The notes under the pieces: generated by a model | Databases searched by the model: none | Told to the model about the DNA's origin: nothing | What the model saw: only the letters and a program-made list of their open reading frames with translations | Made by a program: the position numbers and the translations under genes | Assembly (NCBI RefSeq): GCF_009767585.1 | Contig: NZ_WSNW01000001.1 | Coordinates: forward strand, 2,499,941-2,563,940 | Direction of reading: 5' to 3' | Origin: Coprobacillus cateniformis | Lineage (GTDB): Bacteria; Bacillota_I; Bacilli_A; Erysipelotrichales; Coprobacillaceae | DNA length: 64,000 bases | Shown: piece after piece, positions 32,517 through 41,585 of the stretch | How the letters are laid out: the number at the start of each line of letters is the position of its first letter | Position numbering within the stretch: the first letter of the stretch is position 1

Positions 32517-32547
32517 TTTATAAACTATTACGCAACGTTATAGTCAA
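32517..32547 (-). promoter_or_regulatory. MerR-class promoter with 19-bp spacer and dyad operator
   Basis: Reading the minus strand, TTGACT (32547-32542) and TATAAA (32522-32517) are separated by 19 bases. An almost perfect dyad, ACTATAACG-TTG-CGTAATAGT (32544-32524, one mismatch), fills the spacer. MerR activators untwist exactly such overlong spacers, so this is the operator for the divergent MerR gene acting on the MATE gene. Confidence 0.85.
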
Positions 32548-32558
32548 GGAGAAGTTAT

Positions 32559-33290
32559 ATGAAATATTTTATGACCACTGGGGAGTTTGCAAAATTCTGT
32601 CAAGTGACAAAGAGAGTCTTGTTTTATTATGATGAGTTGGATCTATTGAAACCTGCTTATATGAATGAAAAAGGTTATCGTTATTATGCGATGCATCAGT
32701 TTGATCAAATGAACACAATTAAACTTTTTCAAAATCTAGGAATGTCTTTAAAAGATATTCAGGAATTAATTCGGAAAGAAGATTTTGTAGAAAAGAAAAA
32801 AGTTTTACTTGAACAGTTTGATATTGTTAATCAAAAGATTCAAGAGTTTGAAGATATGCGTAATAATCTTATGTTTTTAACAAAACGTTTCTCAGTTTTA
32901 CAACAATATGGTTTTTGTCAACTTTTTGAAGAAGAAATAGAAGACGAATACTATTATCGAGAGACAAAACCTGATGGAAATATTTGGTTGGGATATATGA
33001 ATTATGGTTATCAGTATGGAGTCATGTTTGAGAGAAATCAATTTAAAAGTTTTCAGTGGACTTTTAAGAGATGTCAACAAGAGGAGGCTAATTATATGAA
33101 ACCAAAAGGACGTTACTATGCAGCTTTTTTCTTGTTGAAAAATGAAGAGATTTTAACCTGTGTACCAAACTTTCTAAAGATGCTTCATTATGAAAAAACT
33201 TATGGTCCTCTTTATCATGAAGATTATTGTAGTGAAATTGCCGGGTTTAAAGAACAGTATGTTATAAAGTTATCAATTCAAATAAAATGA
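32559..33290 (+). CDS. MerR family transcriptional regulator
   Basis: This 243-residue protein has the N-terminal MerR winged HTH (TTGEFAKFCQVTKRVLFYYDEL; GYRYYAMHQFDQMNTIKLF), a dimerisation coiled coil (residues about 75-110) and a GyrI-like effector-binding C-terminal domain, as in BmrR/TipA-type multidrug sensors. AAGGAG precedes the ATG. The operator in the gap shows the layout of a ligand-activated MerR regulator controlling the divergent MATE exporter. Confidence 0.9.
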   Translation: MKYFMTTGEFAKFCQVTKRVLFYYDELDLLKPAYMNEKGYRYYAMHQFDQMNTIKLFQNLGMSLKDIQELIRKEDFVEKKKVLLEQFDIVNQKIQEFEDMRNNLMFLTKRFSVLQQYGFCQLFEEEIEDEYYYRETKPDGNIWLGYMNYGYQYGVMFERNQFKSFQWTFKRCQQEEANYMKPKGRYYAAFFLLKNEEILTCVPNFLKMLHYEKTYGPLYHEDYCSEIAGFKEQYVIKLSIQIK

Positions 33291-33394
33291 CAGGTTATTT
33301 TCAAATTATAAAAACATTTTTCTTATTATGAAAGAAAGATGAATGAATCTATTGATTTTAGTAGTATAATATTGCTAGAAATGGAGGAATAAAT

Positions 33395-34828
33395 ATGGCA
33401 TTAAGAGAAGATTTTTTATGGGGTGGTGCTGTTGCAGCTCACCAGCTAGAAGGTGGTTGGAATGAAGGCGGGAAAGGAGTGAGTGTTGCTGATGTGATGA
33501 CTGCTGGGGCTAATGGTGTTGCCCGCCGTATTACAGATGGTGTTTTAACAGGAGAAAACTATCCTAATCATGAAGCCATTGACTTTTATCATAGATATAA
33601 AGGAGACATTGCTTTATTTGCTGAAATGGGATTCAAATGTTTTAGAACTTCAATTGCCTGGACTCGTATTTTCCCCAATGGTGATGAATTAGAGCCTAAT
33701 GAGGAAGGATTAAAGTTCTATGATGATTTATTTGATGAATGTTTAAAGTATGGTATTGAACCCGTTGTGACATTATCTCACTTTGAATTACCATATCATT
33801 TGGTTACAGAATATGGTGGTTTTAGGAATCGTAAGTGTATTGAATTCTTTGTCAGATTTGCTGAAGTCTGCTTTAAAAGATATAAAGATAAAGTAAAATA
33901 TTGGATGACATTCAATGAAATCAATAATCAAGCAAACTATCAGGAGGATTTTGCACCTTTTACCAATTCAGGTATCAAATATGAAGAAGGAGAAAATCGT
34001 GAAGAAATCATGTATCAGGCTGCTCACTATGAGTTAGTAGCAAGTGCAAAGGCAGTAAAAATTGGTCATGAAATTAATCCTCATTTTCAAATTGGGTGTA
34101 TGATTGCGATGTGTCCAATCTATCCGCATTCATGTGATCCTAAAGATATGATGATGTCAGTAGGAGCAATGCATAAACGCTACTGGTTTACAGATGTGCA
34201 TGTGCGAGGATATTATCCATCATTCATGGTGAAGTTCTTTGAAAGACAGGGATATGATCTTGATATCACAGAACAGGATGAAGAAGATTTATTAGATGGA
34301 ACAGTAGACTACATAGGATTCAGTTACTATATGTCATTTTGCACAAAATATCAAAGAGAGAATCCAAACTATGATTATGATGAAACAGCAGATCTGGTAA
34401 CAAATGAATATGTCAAGGCAAGTGACTGGGGCTGGCAGATAGATCCAGAGGGATTAAGATATTCATTGAACTGGTTCTATGATCACTATCAATTACCAAT
34501 GTTTATTGTAGAGAATGGATTTGGTGCAATTGATGTCAAAGAGGCAGATGGAACAGTTAATGATCAATATCGTATTGATTATTTAAGAGCACATATAGAA
34601 GCAATGAAAGCAGCAGTTGATATTGATGGTGTTGATTTAATGGGATATACACCTTGGGGATGTATTGATTTGGTTTCTGCTGGAACAGGAGAAATGAAGA
34701 AGAGATATGGATTTATCTATGTAGATAAAGATAATGAAGGAAATGGAACATTAGAAAGAAGTAAGAAGAAGTCATTTGAGTGGTATAAGAAAGTGATTGC
34801 TTCTCATGGTGAAGATTTAAGTGATTAG
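33395..34828 (+). CDS. 6-phospho-beta-glucosidase (GH1)
   Basis: This 477-residue GH1 enzyme has N-terminal FLWGGAVAAHQLEGGW, acid/base glutamate in YWMTFNEIN, nucleophile in FIVENGFGA and the late MGYTPWGCIDLVSAGTGEMKKRYGFIYVD, where the Ser-Lys-Tyr cluster marks the phospho-sugar-specific branch (BglA/CelF-like). It cleaves the phosphorylated beta-glucosides delivered by PTS permeases. AATGGAGG precedes the ATG. It is followed by its own terminator and then by a close paralog. Confidence 0.93.
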   Translation: MALREDFLWGGAVAAHQLEGGWNEGGKGVSVADVMTAGANGVARRITDGVLTGENYPNHEAIDFYHRYKGDIALFAEMGFKCFRTSIAWTRIFPNGDELEPNEEGLKFYDDLFDECLKYGIEPVVTLSHFELPYHLVTEYGGFRNRKCIEFFVRFAEVCFKRYKDKVKYWMTFNEINNQANYQEDFAPFTNSGIKYEEGENREEIMYQAAHYELVASAKAVKIGHEINPHFQIGCMIAMCPIYPHSCDPKDMMMSVGAMHKRYWFTDVHVRGYYPSFMVKFFERQGYDLDITEQDEEDLLDGTVDYIGFSYYMSFCTKYQRENPNYDYDETADLVTNEYVKASDWGWQIDPEGLRYSLNWFYDHYQLPMFIVENGFGAIDVKEADGTVNDQYRIDYLRAHIEAMKAAVDIDGVDLMGYTPWGCIDLVSAGTGEMKKRYGFIYVDKDNEGNGTLERSKKKSFEWYKKVIASHGEDLSD

Positions 34829-34853
34829 TGCTCAAAAGAGCACTTTTCTTTTC
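34827..34853 (+). terminator. Terminator of the first GH1 gene
   Basis: AGTGCTC, an AAAA loop and GAGCACT are followed by TTTCTTTT. The stem starts at the stop codon. Confidence 0.85.
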
Positions 34854-34938
34854 TCATTTTGAAAATTGATTTCACAAAATGAAAAAAGAAAAATCATAAA
34901 AAGAAACAAGGTATACTGAAGACAGAGGTGAAAACATA

Positions 34939-36336
34939 ATGAAAACATTTAAGAAAGATTTTTTATGGGGAGGAGCCATTGCTGCTAATCAGGCTGAAGG
35001 GGCTTATCTGGAAGATGGAAAAGGAATCAATGTAACCGATGTCTCAAGGGGATTGGTTTATGAACCAGATGAAAAGGTTATAGATGGGAAATTCTATCCA
35101 ACTCATGAGGCTATTGATTTTTATCATACGTATAAAGAAGATTTAAAGTTAATGAGTGGAATGGGATTTAACTGTTTTAGAACATCTATTTCCTGGGCGA
35201 GAATATTTCCTCATGGTGATGAAAATGAGCCCAATGAAGCGGGTTTGAAATTTTATGATGATTTGTTCAATGAAATGAATGAACTTGGTATGGAACCGAT
35301 TGTTACCATTTCTCACTATGAAACACCATTGCATTTATATGATGAATATGGTGGATGGGAAAATAGAAAATTAATTGAATTCTTTACAAGATATTGTAAA
35401 GTCATCTTTCAACGTTATAAAGATCAGGTAAGATATTGGATGACATTTAATGAAATTAATAATGTTCATACAATTCCCTTTGCAGCAGGAGCGATTAAAC
35501 CGGAGAAAACAGATCATTCAATGCAATGTAGATTTCAAGCTGCTCATAATATGTTTGTAGCTAGCAGTAAAGCAAATAAGTTATGTCATGAAATTATTCC
35601 AGAAGCAAAAATTGGATGTATGTTGTCATTAAGTGGTATTTATCCTCATACATGTAAACCAGAAGATGTATTGGGGGCTTATCAATTGAGAAGGCGTTCT
35701 TTATTTTTTAGTGATGTGATGATGAGGGGATATTATCCAAGTTATGCAAATCGTTGGTTTGAAGAACATCATGTTCATTTAGATATACAGCCAGGAGATT
35801 TAGAAATTATCAAAGAATATCCTAGTGATTATTTGGGCTTTTCTTATTATCGAACAACAACATATAAAGATGGAATGCCAATCTTAGGGCATACTGGTGG
35901 ATTAATTGGTGAAAAAAATCCTTATTTAAAAGAAACGCCATGGGGATGGCAAATAGATCCTATTGGTTTTAGATATGTTTTAAATGAATTATATGATCGA
36001 TATCAAAAACCACTATTTGTTGTAGAAAATGGAATGGGAAATGTTGATGTTTTAGAAGGTGATCAAATTCATGATAATTATCGTATTGATTATTTAAGAA
36101 GTCATATTCAGCAAATGAAGGAAGCAGTTGCTGATGGTGTTGATTTAATGGGATACACATATTGGGGGCCTATAGACATTGTTTCAGCTGGAACAGGGGA
36201 AATGAAGAAGCGATATGGCTTTATTTATGTGGATAGAGATAATGATGGAAAAGGAACTGGAAAGCGTTATAAGAAAGATTCATATGAATGGTATAAAAAA
36301 GTCATAGAAAGTAATGGCGAAGAATTAGATGATTAG
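34939..36336 (+). CDS. 6-phospho-beta-glucosidase (GH1), paralog
   Basis: The 465-residue protein has the same GH1 framework: DFLWGGAIAANQAEGAY, YWMTFNEIN (acid/base), FVVENGMGN (nucleophile) and VSAGTGEMKKRYGFIYVD. It is clearly a tandem paralog of the upstream gene, differing in the loops around the aglycone pocket (for example after the acid/base glutamate), so the two probably split substrates. GAGGTG lies before the ATG. A separate terminator between the copies indicates independent expression. Confidence 0.93.
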   Translation: MKTFKKDFLWGGAIAANQAEGAYLEDGKGINVTDVSRGLVYEPDEKVIDGKFYPTHEAIDFYHTYKEDLKLMSGMGFNCFRTSISWARIFPHGDENEPNEAGLKFYDDLFNEMNELGMEPIVTISHYETPLHLYDEYGGWENRKLIEFFTRYCKVIFQRYKDQVRYWMTFNEINNVHTIPFAAGAIKPEKTDHSMQCRFQAAHNMFVASSKANKLCHEIIPEAKIGCMLSLSGIYPHTCKPEDVLGAYQLRRRSLFFSDVMMRGYYPSYANRWFEEHHVHLDIQPGDLEIIKEYPSDYLGFSYYRTTTYKDGMPILGHTGGLIGEKNPYLKETPWGWQIDPIGFRYVLNELYDRYQKPLFVVENGMGNVDVLEGDQIHDNYRIDYLRSHIQQMKEAVADGVDLMGYTYWGPIDIVSAGTGEMKKRYGFIYVDRDNDGKGTGKRYKKDSYEWYKKVIESNGEELDD

Positions 36337-36354
36337 ATAAAATGCTGTTATGAA

Positions 36355-36396
36355 GACAATATAAAATAGCACTCAAAGTGCTATTTTTATATTGTC
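36355..36396 (+). terminator. Long terminator of the second GH1 gene
   Basis: GACAATATAAAATAGCACT and its near-complement after a three-base loop form a 19-bp stem with an internal TTTTT in the 3' arm. Confidence 0.85.
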
Positions 36397-36529
36397 AAGT
36401 TATTTAGTGGATATAGATTGCTTAACCAACATCCGTAGAATTTATGAATCATTTTTTAAGAATCTTATACATTGGCTTAAGTAAAATTATATGTTATATA
36501 CTTTGAATAATAATAAAAGGAGTATTTTG

Positions 36530-37075
36530 TTAAATAATAATCCCCTGATGGATAAGTCTAGACAGTGTTTTGGTATACTCTTCCATAGATTCAAAATTTG
36601 GATTTTCAAGCCACTCTCTAAGTAACATAATAAATCCACCAATATAAATATTTAAACTTCTTTGAACTTCTTCAGATACAGAATACTCTTTAATAAGAGA
36701 TTCTAATATCACTCTTTTAATATCGTGATAGAAATAGAAAGAAAAATCTTGATTAGCTAATACATTATAAGTCTCAAAGTCATTCTTTAAGATATCCATT
36801 GTTTTGTTTAATAAGAGATCAATCTTATTAACTAGTAATTCTTCTTGATGTTTATTTGTAAAATGGATGAGTTGATTAAGAAAATCTCTTTGAAAACTTT
36901 CCCACAAATCAATTGTATCTTTATAATGTGCATAAAAAGTCCCTCTACTTATATTAGCAGTATGAATAATATCAGTGACAGTAATTTTTGTGGCAGGTTT
37001 TTGTTTTAATAATTCGATATAGGCATTCTTTATTAATATTTTTGAACGCATAGCATTTCTATATTCATTTCGCAT
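36530..37075 (-). CDS. TetR/AcrR family transcriptional regulator
   Basis: The 181-residue protein has the TetR HTH (ATKITVTDIIHTANISRGTF then YAHYKDTIDLWESF, residues about 30-62) and a short C-terminal domain of the TetR_C type common in Firmicutes (DhaS-like). GGAGGGG precedes the ATG at 37075. It stands divergent to an 87-residue orphan gene, the only obvious local target. Confidence 0.87.
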   Translation of the reverse strand: MRNEYRNAMRSKILIKNAYIELLKQKPATKITVTDIIHTANISRGTFYAHYKDTIDLWESFQRDFLNQLIHFTNKHQEELLVNKIDLLLNKTMDILKNDFETYNVLANQDFSFYFYHDIKRVILESLIKEYSVSEEVQRSLNIYIGGFIMLLREWLENPNFESMEEYTKTLSRLIHQGIII

Positions 37076-37237
37076 AATTTTCCCCTCCAATTCTATACAA
37101 ATAACCCTTATTTATCTAAAATTAAACAAATCTTAATATATTGCATATTGTTGTCTTGTTTTTTTCTTATTATAATATAAGTAAGATTAAAAAGGTATAT
37201 TATTTTATGAAAATATATCTGGGAGGAGGAATGAATT

Positions 37238-37501
37238 ATGTTTAATTTATATCGCATGAATCATCGCTTACAATGCTTGAGTTTCAATGCATTCCGTCAG
37301 TTATGTCAAAGGCATAATGCAAAGATAGCAGACAAAAACTTAAAAATCATTCTTCATATTATGAAAGATAATCCTCACACAGTTCTCAATGAAGATTATC
37401 ACCCAATTCTTTTAATTGAAATCACAAAAGAAACTGATCAAAAAGTATGTAATGATTTTAAACCTATTTTAGAGGAATATCTTATTCAAGAAATTAAATA
37501 A
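37238..37501 (+). CDS. Hypothetical small protein
   Basis: An 87-residue soluble basic protein, beginning MFNLYRMNHRLQCLSFNAFR with predicted helices (KIADKNLKIILHIMKD) and a possible central strand HPILLIEITKE. GGAGGAGG precedes the ATG, so translation is likely. I recognise no family. It is divergent from a TetR gene and followed by its own terminator, which makes it a candidate TetR target. Confidence 0.65.
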   Translation: MFNLYRMNHRLQCLSFNAFRQLCQRHNAKIADKNLKIILHIMKDNPHTVLNEDYHPILLIEITKETDQKVCNDFKPILEEYLIQEIK

Positions 37502-37530
37502 TAAAAATAATGTTATAAAAGATGATGTCA

Positions 37531-37564
37531 AAAAGGAGCACTTTGAATAAAAAAGGTGCTTTTT
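37531..37564 (+). terminator. Terminator after the small hypothetical gene
   Basis: AGCAC (37537-37541) pairs with GTGCT (37556-37560), extended by AAAAAGG and TTTTT on the outside. It is imperfect but well placed. Confidence 0.6.
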
Positions 37565-37620
37565 CATATGCAAAGATATCGTTTTCATCTATATCATGCT
37601 TGAAATATCACTGTACATAT

Positions 37621-37704
37621 GTTATGATATCGGCGAAATGAAACTGGCATTGAGATATGAAACTCAAGCGAGAAGCCAAGGGGTTAGGACCCTTTGGCTT
37701 TTCT
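37621..37704 (+). promoter_or_regulatory. Structured leader before the asparaginase operon
   Basis: Two hairpins precede asparaginase: TTGAG/CTCAA with an 8-base loop (37650-37667) and a GC-rich terminator-like stem AGAAGCCAAGGG/CCCTTTGGCTTTTCT (37671-37704). The second would stop transcription about 120 bases before the gene. It fits an attenuator or riboswitch, but I do not recognise a known class; a T-box consensus is absent. The rest of the 37502-37823 gap shows nothing else. Confidence 0.45.
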
Positions 37705-37823
37705 AGGCTTTTCATCAGATATGTTCTGTAATGATTTTATCAAAGATATTGAAATACTTATTAGAAATTGAGAATAATATAGGAAAAGATTGAAGAATAT
37801 AAAAATTTGGAAGGTGGTTGTCA

Positions 37824-38804
37824 ATGAAAACAATAGCAATCGTAGCAACAGGTGGAACAATTGCAGGAACTGGTCAAGCTGGGAAAACAGTTGCCTATCA
37901 TGCAGGTGAAATGAATGTCAATGAGATTATAAAATCAATTCCCATGCTTAAAGATGTTGCAGATCTTAGAGAATATCAATTCATGAATATTGATAGTAAT
38001 GAAATGAATCCTTCAAGATGGATAGAATTGGCAAATAAAATGAATGAAATTGTGTTAGATGAAAAAATTGATGGGGTGGTTGTAACCCATGGAACGGATA
38101 CTTTAGATGAGACTGCTTATTTTTTAACATTAACACTTAATACTTCTAAACCGGTTGTCGTCACTGGAGCAATGCGTCCAGCAACGGCGACTTCAGCTGA
38201 TGGTCCATACAATTTATATCAAGCAGTTTGTCTGGCTGCAAGTGAAGATGCGCATCACCAGGGTGTTATGGGACTGTTTTCAAATACAATCTATTCTGGT
38301 AGAGATATTCAAAAAGTCAATAATTATAAAGTTGATGCTTTTGATCAAAAAGCATTTGGCTGTTTAGGATATATGCAAGACCAGGAAGTTTATTTTTTCT
38401 CACGTACATTCAAGTTACATACACTGGCATCGCGTTTTTCTAAACAACATCTTATAGATTTGCCATCAGTAGCTATTGCTTATTTTTATGCTGGGGCGTC
38501 TGCACAATTATTATATGATATGGCAAGAAACCATCATGGTATTATATTAACTGGTTCGGGAAGTGGGAATTATAGTCAAGAATGGTTGGCGGCCATTAAT
38601 GATTTATCTAAGCAGGGGATTGTTTTTGTAAGAGCATCACGAGTAAATCAGGGAATTGTTTTTGATGATGCTGTATTTGATCCTCAACATTATTGTATTT
38701 CTGCAAATACATTGTCAGCACAAAAAGCAAGAGTGCTTTTAATGTTAGCATTATCGCAAACACAAGATCGAGAAGTGATAAGGGAGATTTTTAATGAATA
38801 TTAA
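37824..38804 (+). CDS. L-asparaginase
   Basis: The 326-residue protein has both active-site threonine motifs: IAIVATGGTIAGTG near the N-terminus and VVTHGTDTLDETAYFL near residue 90, with VTGAMRPATATSADGPYNL following. It hydrolyses asparagine to aspartate and ammonia. There is no signal peptide, so it is cytosolic despite type II-like sequence. GGAAGGTGG precedes the ATG at 37824. The DMT transporter gene overlaps its end by 11 bases. Confidence 0.93.
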   Translation: MKTIAIVATGGTIAGTGQAGKTVAYHAGEMNVNEIIKSIPMLKDVADLREYQFMNIDSNEMNPSRWIELANKMNEIVLDEKIDGVVVTHGTDTLDETAYFLTLTLNTSKPVVVTGAMRPATATSADGPYNLYQAVCLAASEDAHHQGVMGLFSNTIYSGRDIQKVNNYKVDAFDQKAFGCLGYMQDQEVYFFSRTFKLHTLASRFSKQHLIDLPSVAIAYFYAGASAQLLYDMARNHHGIILTGSGSGNYSQEWLAAINDLSKQGIVFVRASRVNQGIVFDDAVFDPQHYCISANTLSAQKARVLLMLALSQTQDREVIREIFNEY

Positions 38805-39666
38805 AAAGAAGGGAATTATTTTTACAGTCATTGCAACATTAATATTTGGAATTACACCTGTGATTGGTAAGATGACTTATGCAATGGGGAGCAATGGTAT
38901 TCAATTGGCTTTTCTCAGGCATTTATTTGTTGTCCCATTGTTTTTATTTATTGTTGTTTATCAGAAACTGTCTTTGAGGCTTACAAAGCAACAGTACTTA
39001 GATGTATTCAAGGTAGGATTCTTTGGCAATACATTGACGGTTGTCATGTTGTATATGTCATATAGTTATATTCCTGTAGGTAGTGCAACAGTATTACATT
39101 TTTTATATCCTTTATTTGTTTGTTTATTTAACTTCTTGTTTTATAAACAGACTTTAAATCAAAAGCAAATGTTATGTTTGGCTTTAGCTATTGTTGGGGT
39201 ATTTTGTTTTATTGATAATACATCTTCATCTATGATTGGATTTGTATTGGCAGTGACTTCAGGGATTTTCTTTGCTTATTATATGATTGGAATGGATCAT
39301 TCTTCAATTCGCAATATAAGTCCCTATGTTTTTAATTTTTATCTTGTGATTATGAATACAGTTGTTATCTTTTTATTAGGCTTATTGACAAAGAGCCTGT
39401 CAATCATGCCAATTGAAGGATATATATTATCTGCTATCGTTGCTATTTTTGCATCGTTAGTGGGTGTGGTGCTTTTACAATTAGGAATTCGTTGCTTAGG
39501 AGCTTCTTTAACAGCGATTTTATCAACTTTAGAACCTATTACAAGTATTGTTATTGGCTTTCTATTTTTGGGAGAAACTCTAACTGTTTTAAAAATAATA
39601 GGATGTTTATTAGTACTTCTTTCTACTTTTATACTTGTGAAAAATCAAACTGCTGCAGGAGAATAA
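38794..39666 (+). CDS. EamA/DMT family transporter
   Basis: This 290-residue protein has ten hydrophobic helices in two EamA halves (IIFTVIATLIFGITPVIGK; SLTAILSTLEPITSIVIGF), typical of drug/metabolite exporters, often of amino acids. It overlaps the asparaginase gene and is followed three bases later by a kinase gene. Export of an amino acid or purine linked to asparagine turnover is possible but unproven. Confidence 0.9.
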   Translation: MNIKKKGIIFTVIATLIFGITPVIGKMTYAMGSNGIQLAFLRHLFVVPLFLFIVVYQKLSLRLTKQQYLDVFKVGFFGNTLTVVMLYMSYSYIPVGSATVLHFLYPLFVCLFNFLFYKQTLNQKQMLCLALAIVGVFCFIDNTSSSMIGFVLAVTSGIFFAYYMIGMDHSSIRNISPYVFNFYLVIMNTVVIFLLGLLTKSLSIMPIEGYILSAIVAIFASLVGVVLLQLGIRCLGASLTAILSTLEPITSIVIGFLFLGETLTVLKIIGCLLVLLSTFILVKNQTAAGE

Positions 39667-39668
39667 AA

Positions 39669-40217
39669 ATGACTATTGAACAATTGATAACGAAATTGCA
39701 GGAAAAAGATCGTTTTATATTAGCAATTGATGGAATGTGTGGTTCTGGAAAATCGACTCTAGCCTTGGAACTGGCACATATATTTAATGCACATGTCTTT
39801 TGTATGGATGATTTTTTCCTGCCACAGGAATTAAGAACTTTAGAAAGATATCATATGCCAGGGGGGAATGTTCATTATGAACGTTTTCTGGAAACTGTTT
39901 TAAAACCATTATCTGAATATAAAACAATTCACTATCAACCATTTGATTGCACCAAGATGAAATTGATATCAGATATACAAGAAATACCCTATACTCCTTA
40001 TAATATTATTGAAGGAAGTTATGCTTTAAGACCTGAGTTAGTACCTTATTATACAGATATCATCGTTTTAAAGATAACTCAACAACAACAAATTGAACGA
40101 TTGACAAATCGTAATCCTGAAAAAGTATCAACTTTTATTGAACAATGGATTCCTTTAGAAAATCAATATTTTGAATATTACAATATCTATGAAACATATC
40201 CAGTCATAACATTATAA
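39669..40217 (+). CDS. Uridine-kinase-like P-loop kinase
   Basis: The 182-residue protein has Walker A AIDGMCGSGKSTLA, MDDFFLPQELRT (acceptor-site Asp-Asp) and GGNVHYERFLETVL, typical of the uridine kinase/phosphoribulokinase family. It is shorter than classical Udk, so the substrate is uncertain. The frame is open back to 39492 inside the DMT gene, but GGAGAA precedes the ATG at 39669, which matches the family start. Confidence 0.85.
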   Translation: MTIEQLITKLQEKDRFILAIDGMCGSGKSTLALELAHIFNAHVFCMDDFFLPQELRTLERYHMPGGNVHYERFLETVLKPLSEYKTIHYQPFDCTKMKLISDIQEIPYTPYNIIEGSYALRPELVPYYTDIIVLKITQQQQIERLTNRNPEKVSTFIEQWIPLENQYFEYYNIYETYPVITL

Positions 40218-40242
40218 TTGAAACATATAATATATGGGTGAT

Positions 40243-40632
40243 ATGATGATATTGACGGATCATGAGGTTAAAACTTGTTTGGTGTATGTGTTAACACCAA
40301 TACTTCAAAAATATTCTATTGAGATTAAAGAGGCACATCTTGCTATTCATGATGTAATTGAATTGAATGCAATTGTTGCTTATCAAGATCGTATTATTGA
40401 TCTTGCAACAACATTTACAATTGGATATAAAGATCATAAATTATGTTTTGATAATATGAAAGGGAAGGTTGAATATCTTTTTTTACAATTAAATGTAGTC
40501 AGTGTTTTACAACAACTTATACATGATGATCATTTTGTGGTTCATAACAATTCTTGTTATTATAAAATAGATTTACCAATTCAAGAATTAACTATAGAAG
40601 ATGAACATTTATGTATCTCTTTAAAGGAATAA
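40243..40632 (+). CDS. Hypothetical protein
   Basis: The protein of about 130 residues has predicted strands and helices: VKTCLVYVLTPILQKYSIEI, IHDVIELNAIVAYQDRIIDL, then two-sided strands CYYKIDLPIQELTIEDEHLC. It is soluble with no signal peptide or catalytic motif that I recognise. GGGTGAT overlaps an earlier in-frame ATG (40234), so the start is at 40243 or 40246. It is the last gene before a strong terminator in the asparaginase-DMT-kinase series. Confidence 0.6.
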   Translation: MMILTDHEVKTCLVYVLTPILQKYSIEIKEAHLAIHDVIELNAIVAYQDRIIDLATTFTIGYKDHKLCFDNMKGKVEYLFLQLNVVSVLQQLIHDDHFVVHNNSCYYKIDLPIQELTIEDEHLCISLKE

Positions 40633-40657
40633 ACAGAGTATTTTCTGTTTGTTTTTT
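40631..40657 (+). terminator. Terminator of the asparaginase gene series
   Basis: AAACAGA and TCTGTTT form a 7-bp stem with a 6-base loop, followed by GTTTTTTT. Confidence 0.85.
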
Positions 40658-40669
40658 TATTTTTATAAT

Positions 40670-40702
40670 GAGAAAAAAACACCTTCAATATAATAAGGTG
40701 TT
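40670..40702 (-). terminator. Terminator of clpP
   Basis: On the minus strand AACACCTT and AAGGTGTT (9-base loop) are followed by TTTTTTT, just beyond the clpP stop. Confidence 0.85.
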
Positions 40703-40705
40703 CTC

Positions 40706-41290
40706 TTATTTATCTTTCGTAAGAACTTCATCAATAAGACCATATTCTAAGGCATCATAAGCATTCATGAAATAATCACGATCAGTATCCTTTTTTATCT
40801 TTCTTAATGGTTGAGAAGTCATTTCAGATAATAATTTATTTAATTTTTCTTTTTGTCTTAATATATGCTTTGTGGTAATTTCAATATCGCTTGCTTGTCC
40901 ATTCGTTCCACCTAATGGCTGATGAATCATGATTTCACTATTTTGTAAGGCACAACGTTTTCCTTTTTGTCCAGCAGCCAATAAAAAAGCGCCCATGCTG
41001 GCAGAAAGACCAATGCTTATTGTTGACACATCACACTTTACAAAATTCATGGTATCATAAATTGCTAGACCAGCAGAGACACTACCTCCTGGTGAATTGA
41101 TATACATATAGATATCAGCACTTGAATCAAGTGATTCTAAGTATAATAATTGGCTAACAATAGAACTGGCAACCTCATCATTAATTTCTCCACATAACAT
41201 AATAATACGATCTTCTAAGAGTCTAGAGAATATATCATAAGCATATTCTTTAGATTGTTTTTTTAAAATTACAGTTGGTATAAAGTGCAT
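40706..41290 (-). CDS. clpP: ATP-dependent Clp protease proteolytic subunit
   Basis: The 194-residue protein has the ClpP triad: serine in GLSASMGAF (near 98), histidine in IMIHQPLGG (near 123) and aspartate in DTDRDYFMNAYDALEYGLID (near 172). The INSPGGSV oxyanion loop is intact. It forms the tetradecameric barrel that degrades proteins fed by ClpX/ClpC. The N-terminal processing region (MHFIPTVILK) is shorter and more diverged than usual, so it may be an accessory ClpP paralog. The gene stands alone with its own terminator. Confidence 0.92.
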   Translation of the reverse strand: MHFIPTVILKKQSKEYAYDIFSRLLEDRIIMLCGEINDEVASSIVSQLLYLESLDSSADIYMYINSPGGSVSAGLAIYDTMNFVKCDVSTISIGLSASMGAFLLAAGQKGKRCALQNSEIMIHQPLGGTNGQASDIEITTKHILRQKEKLNKLLSEMTSQPLRKIKKDTDRDYFMNAYDALEYGLIDEVLTKDK

Positions 41291-41520
41291 TTCCTATAAC
41301 CTCCATAGTTCATTATAGAGTGATTTTCATTGAATATTCATAAAATTAAAAGGAATGTGAATTGTCTTTCATGTTTCATCAAATAATGGAAATTTTATTT
41401 TTTAAAATGGAAAAAAGTGTTTATTTTTATATATATTGTGTTGGAAAAAGTCTTTTTCTGCTTGGAAGTGTTTACATTGTGTCTCTTGTGAATTTTTTTA
41501 TATATTCGTTACAACTTTTA

Positions 41521-41549
41521 TTGATTTATTTAGTTTTGTAGACTATAAT
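41521..41549 (+). promoter_or_regulatory. Promoter of gap
   Basis: TTGATT and TATAAT are separated by 17 bases and lie 37 bases before the gap start codon, which has a strong AAGGAGG site. Confidence 0.7.
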
Positions 41550-41585
41550 AGAGGCATAAAATAAATCAAGGAGGATGTCAAGAAA

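Noticed and set aside
39492..39668. 59-codon upstream extension of the P-loop kinase
   Set aside because: It is an out-of-frame reading of the DMT transporter gene; the ATG at 39669 has its own ribosome site and matches family starts.
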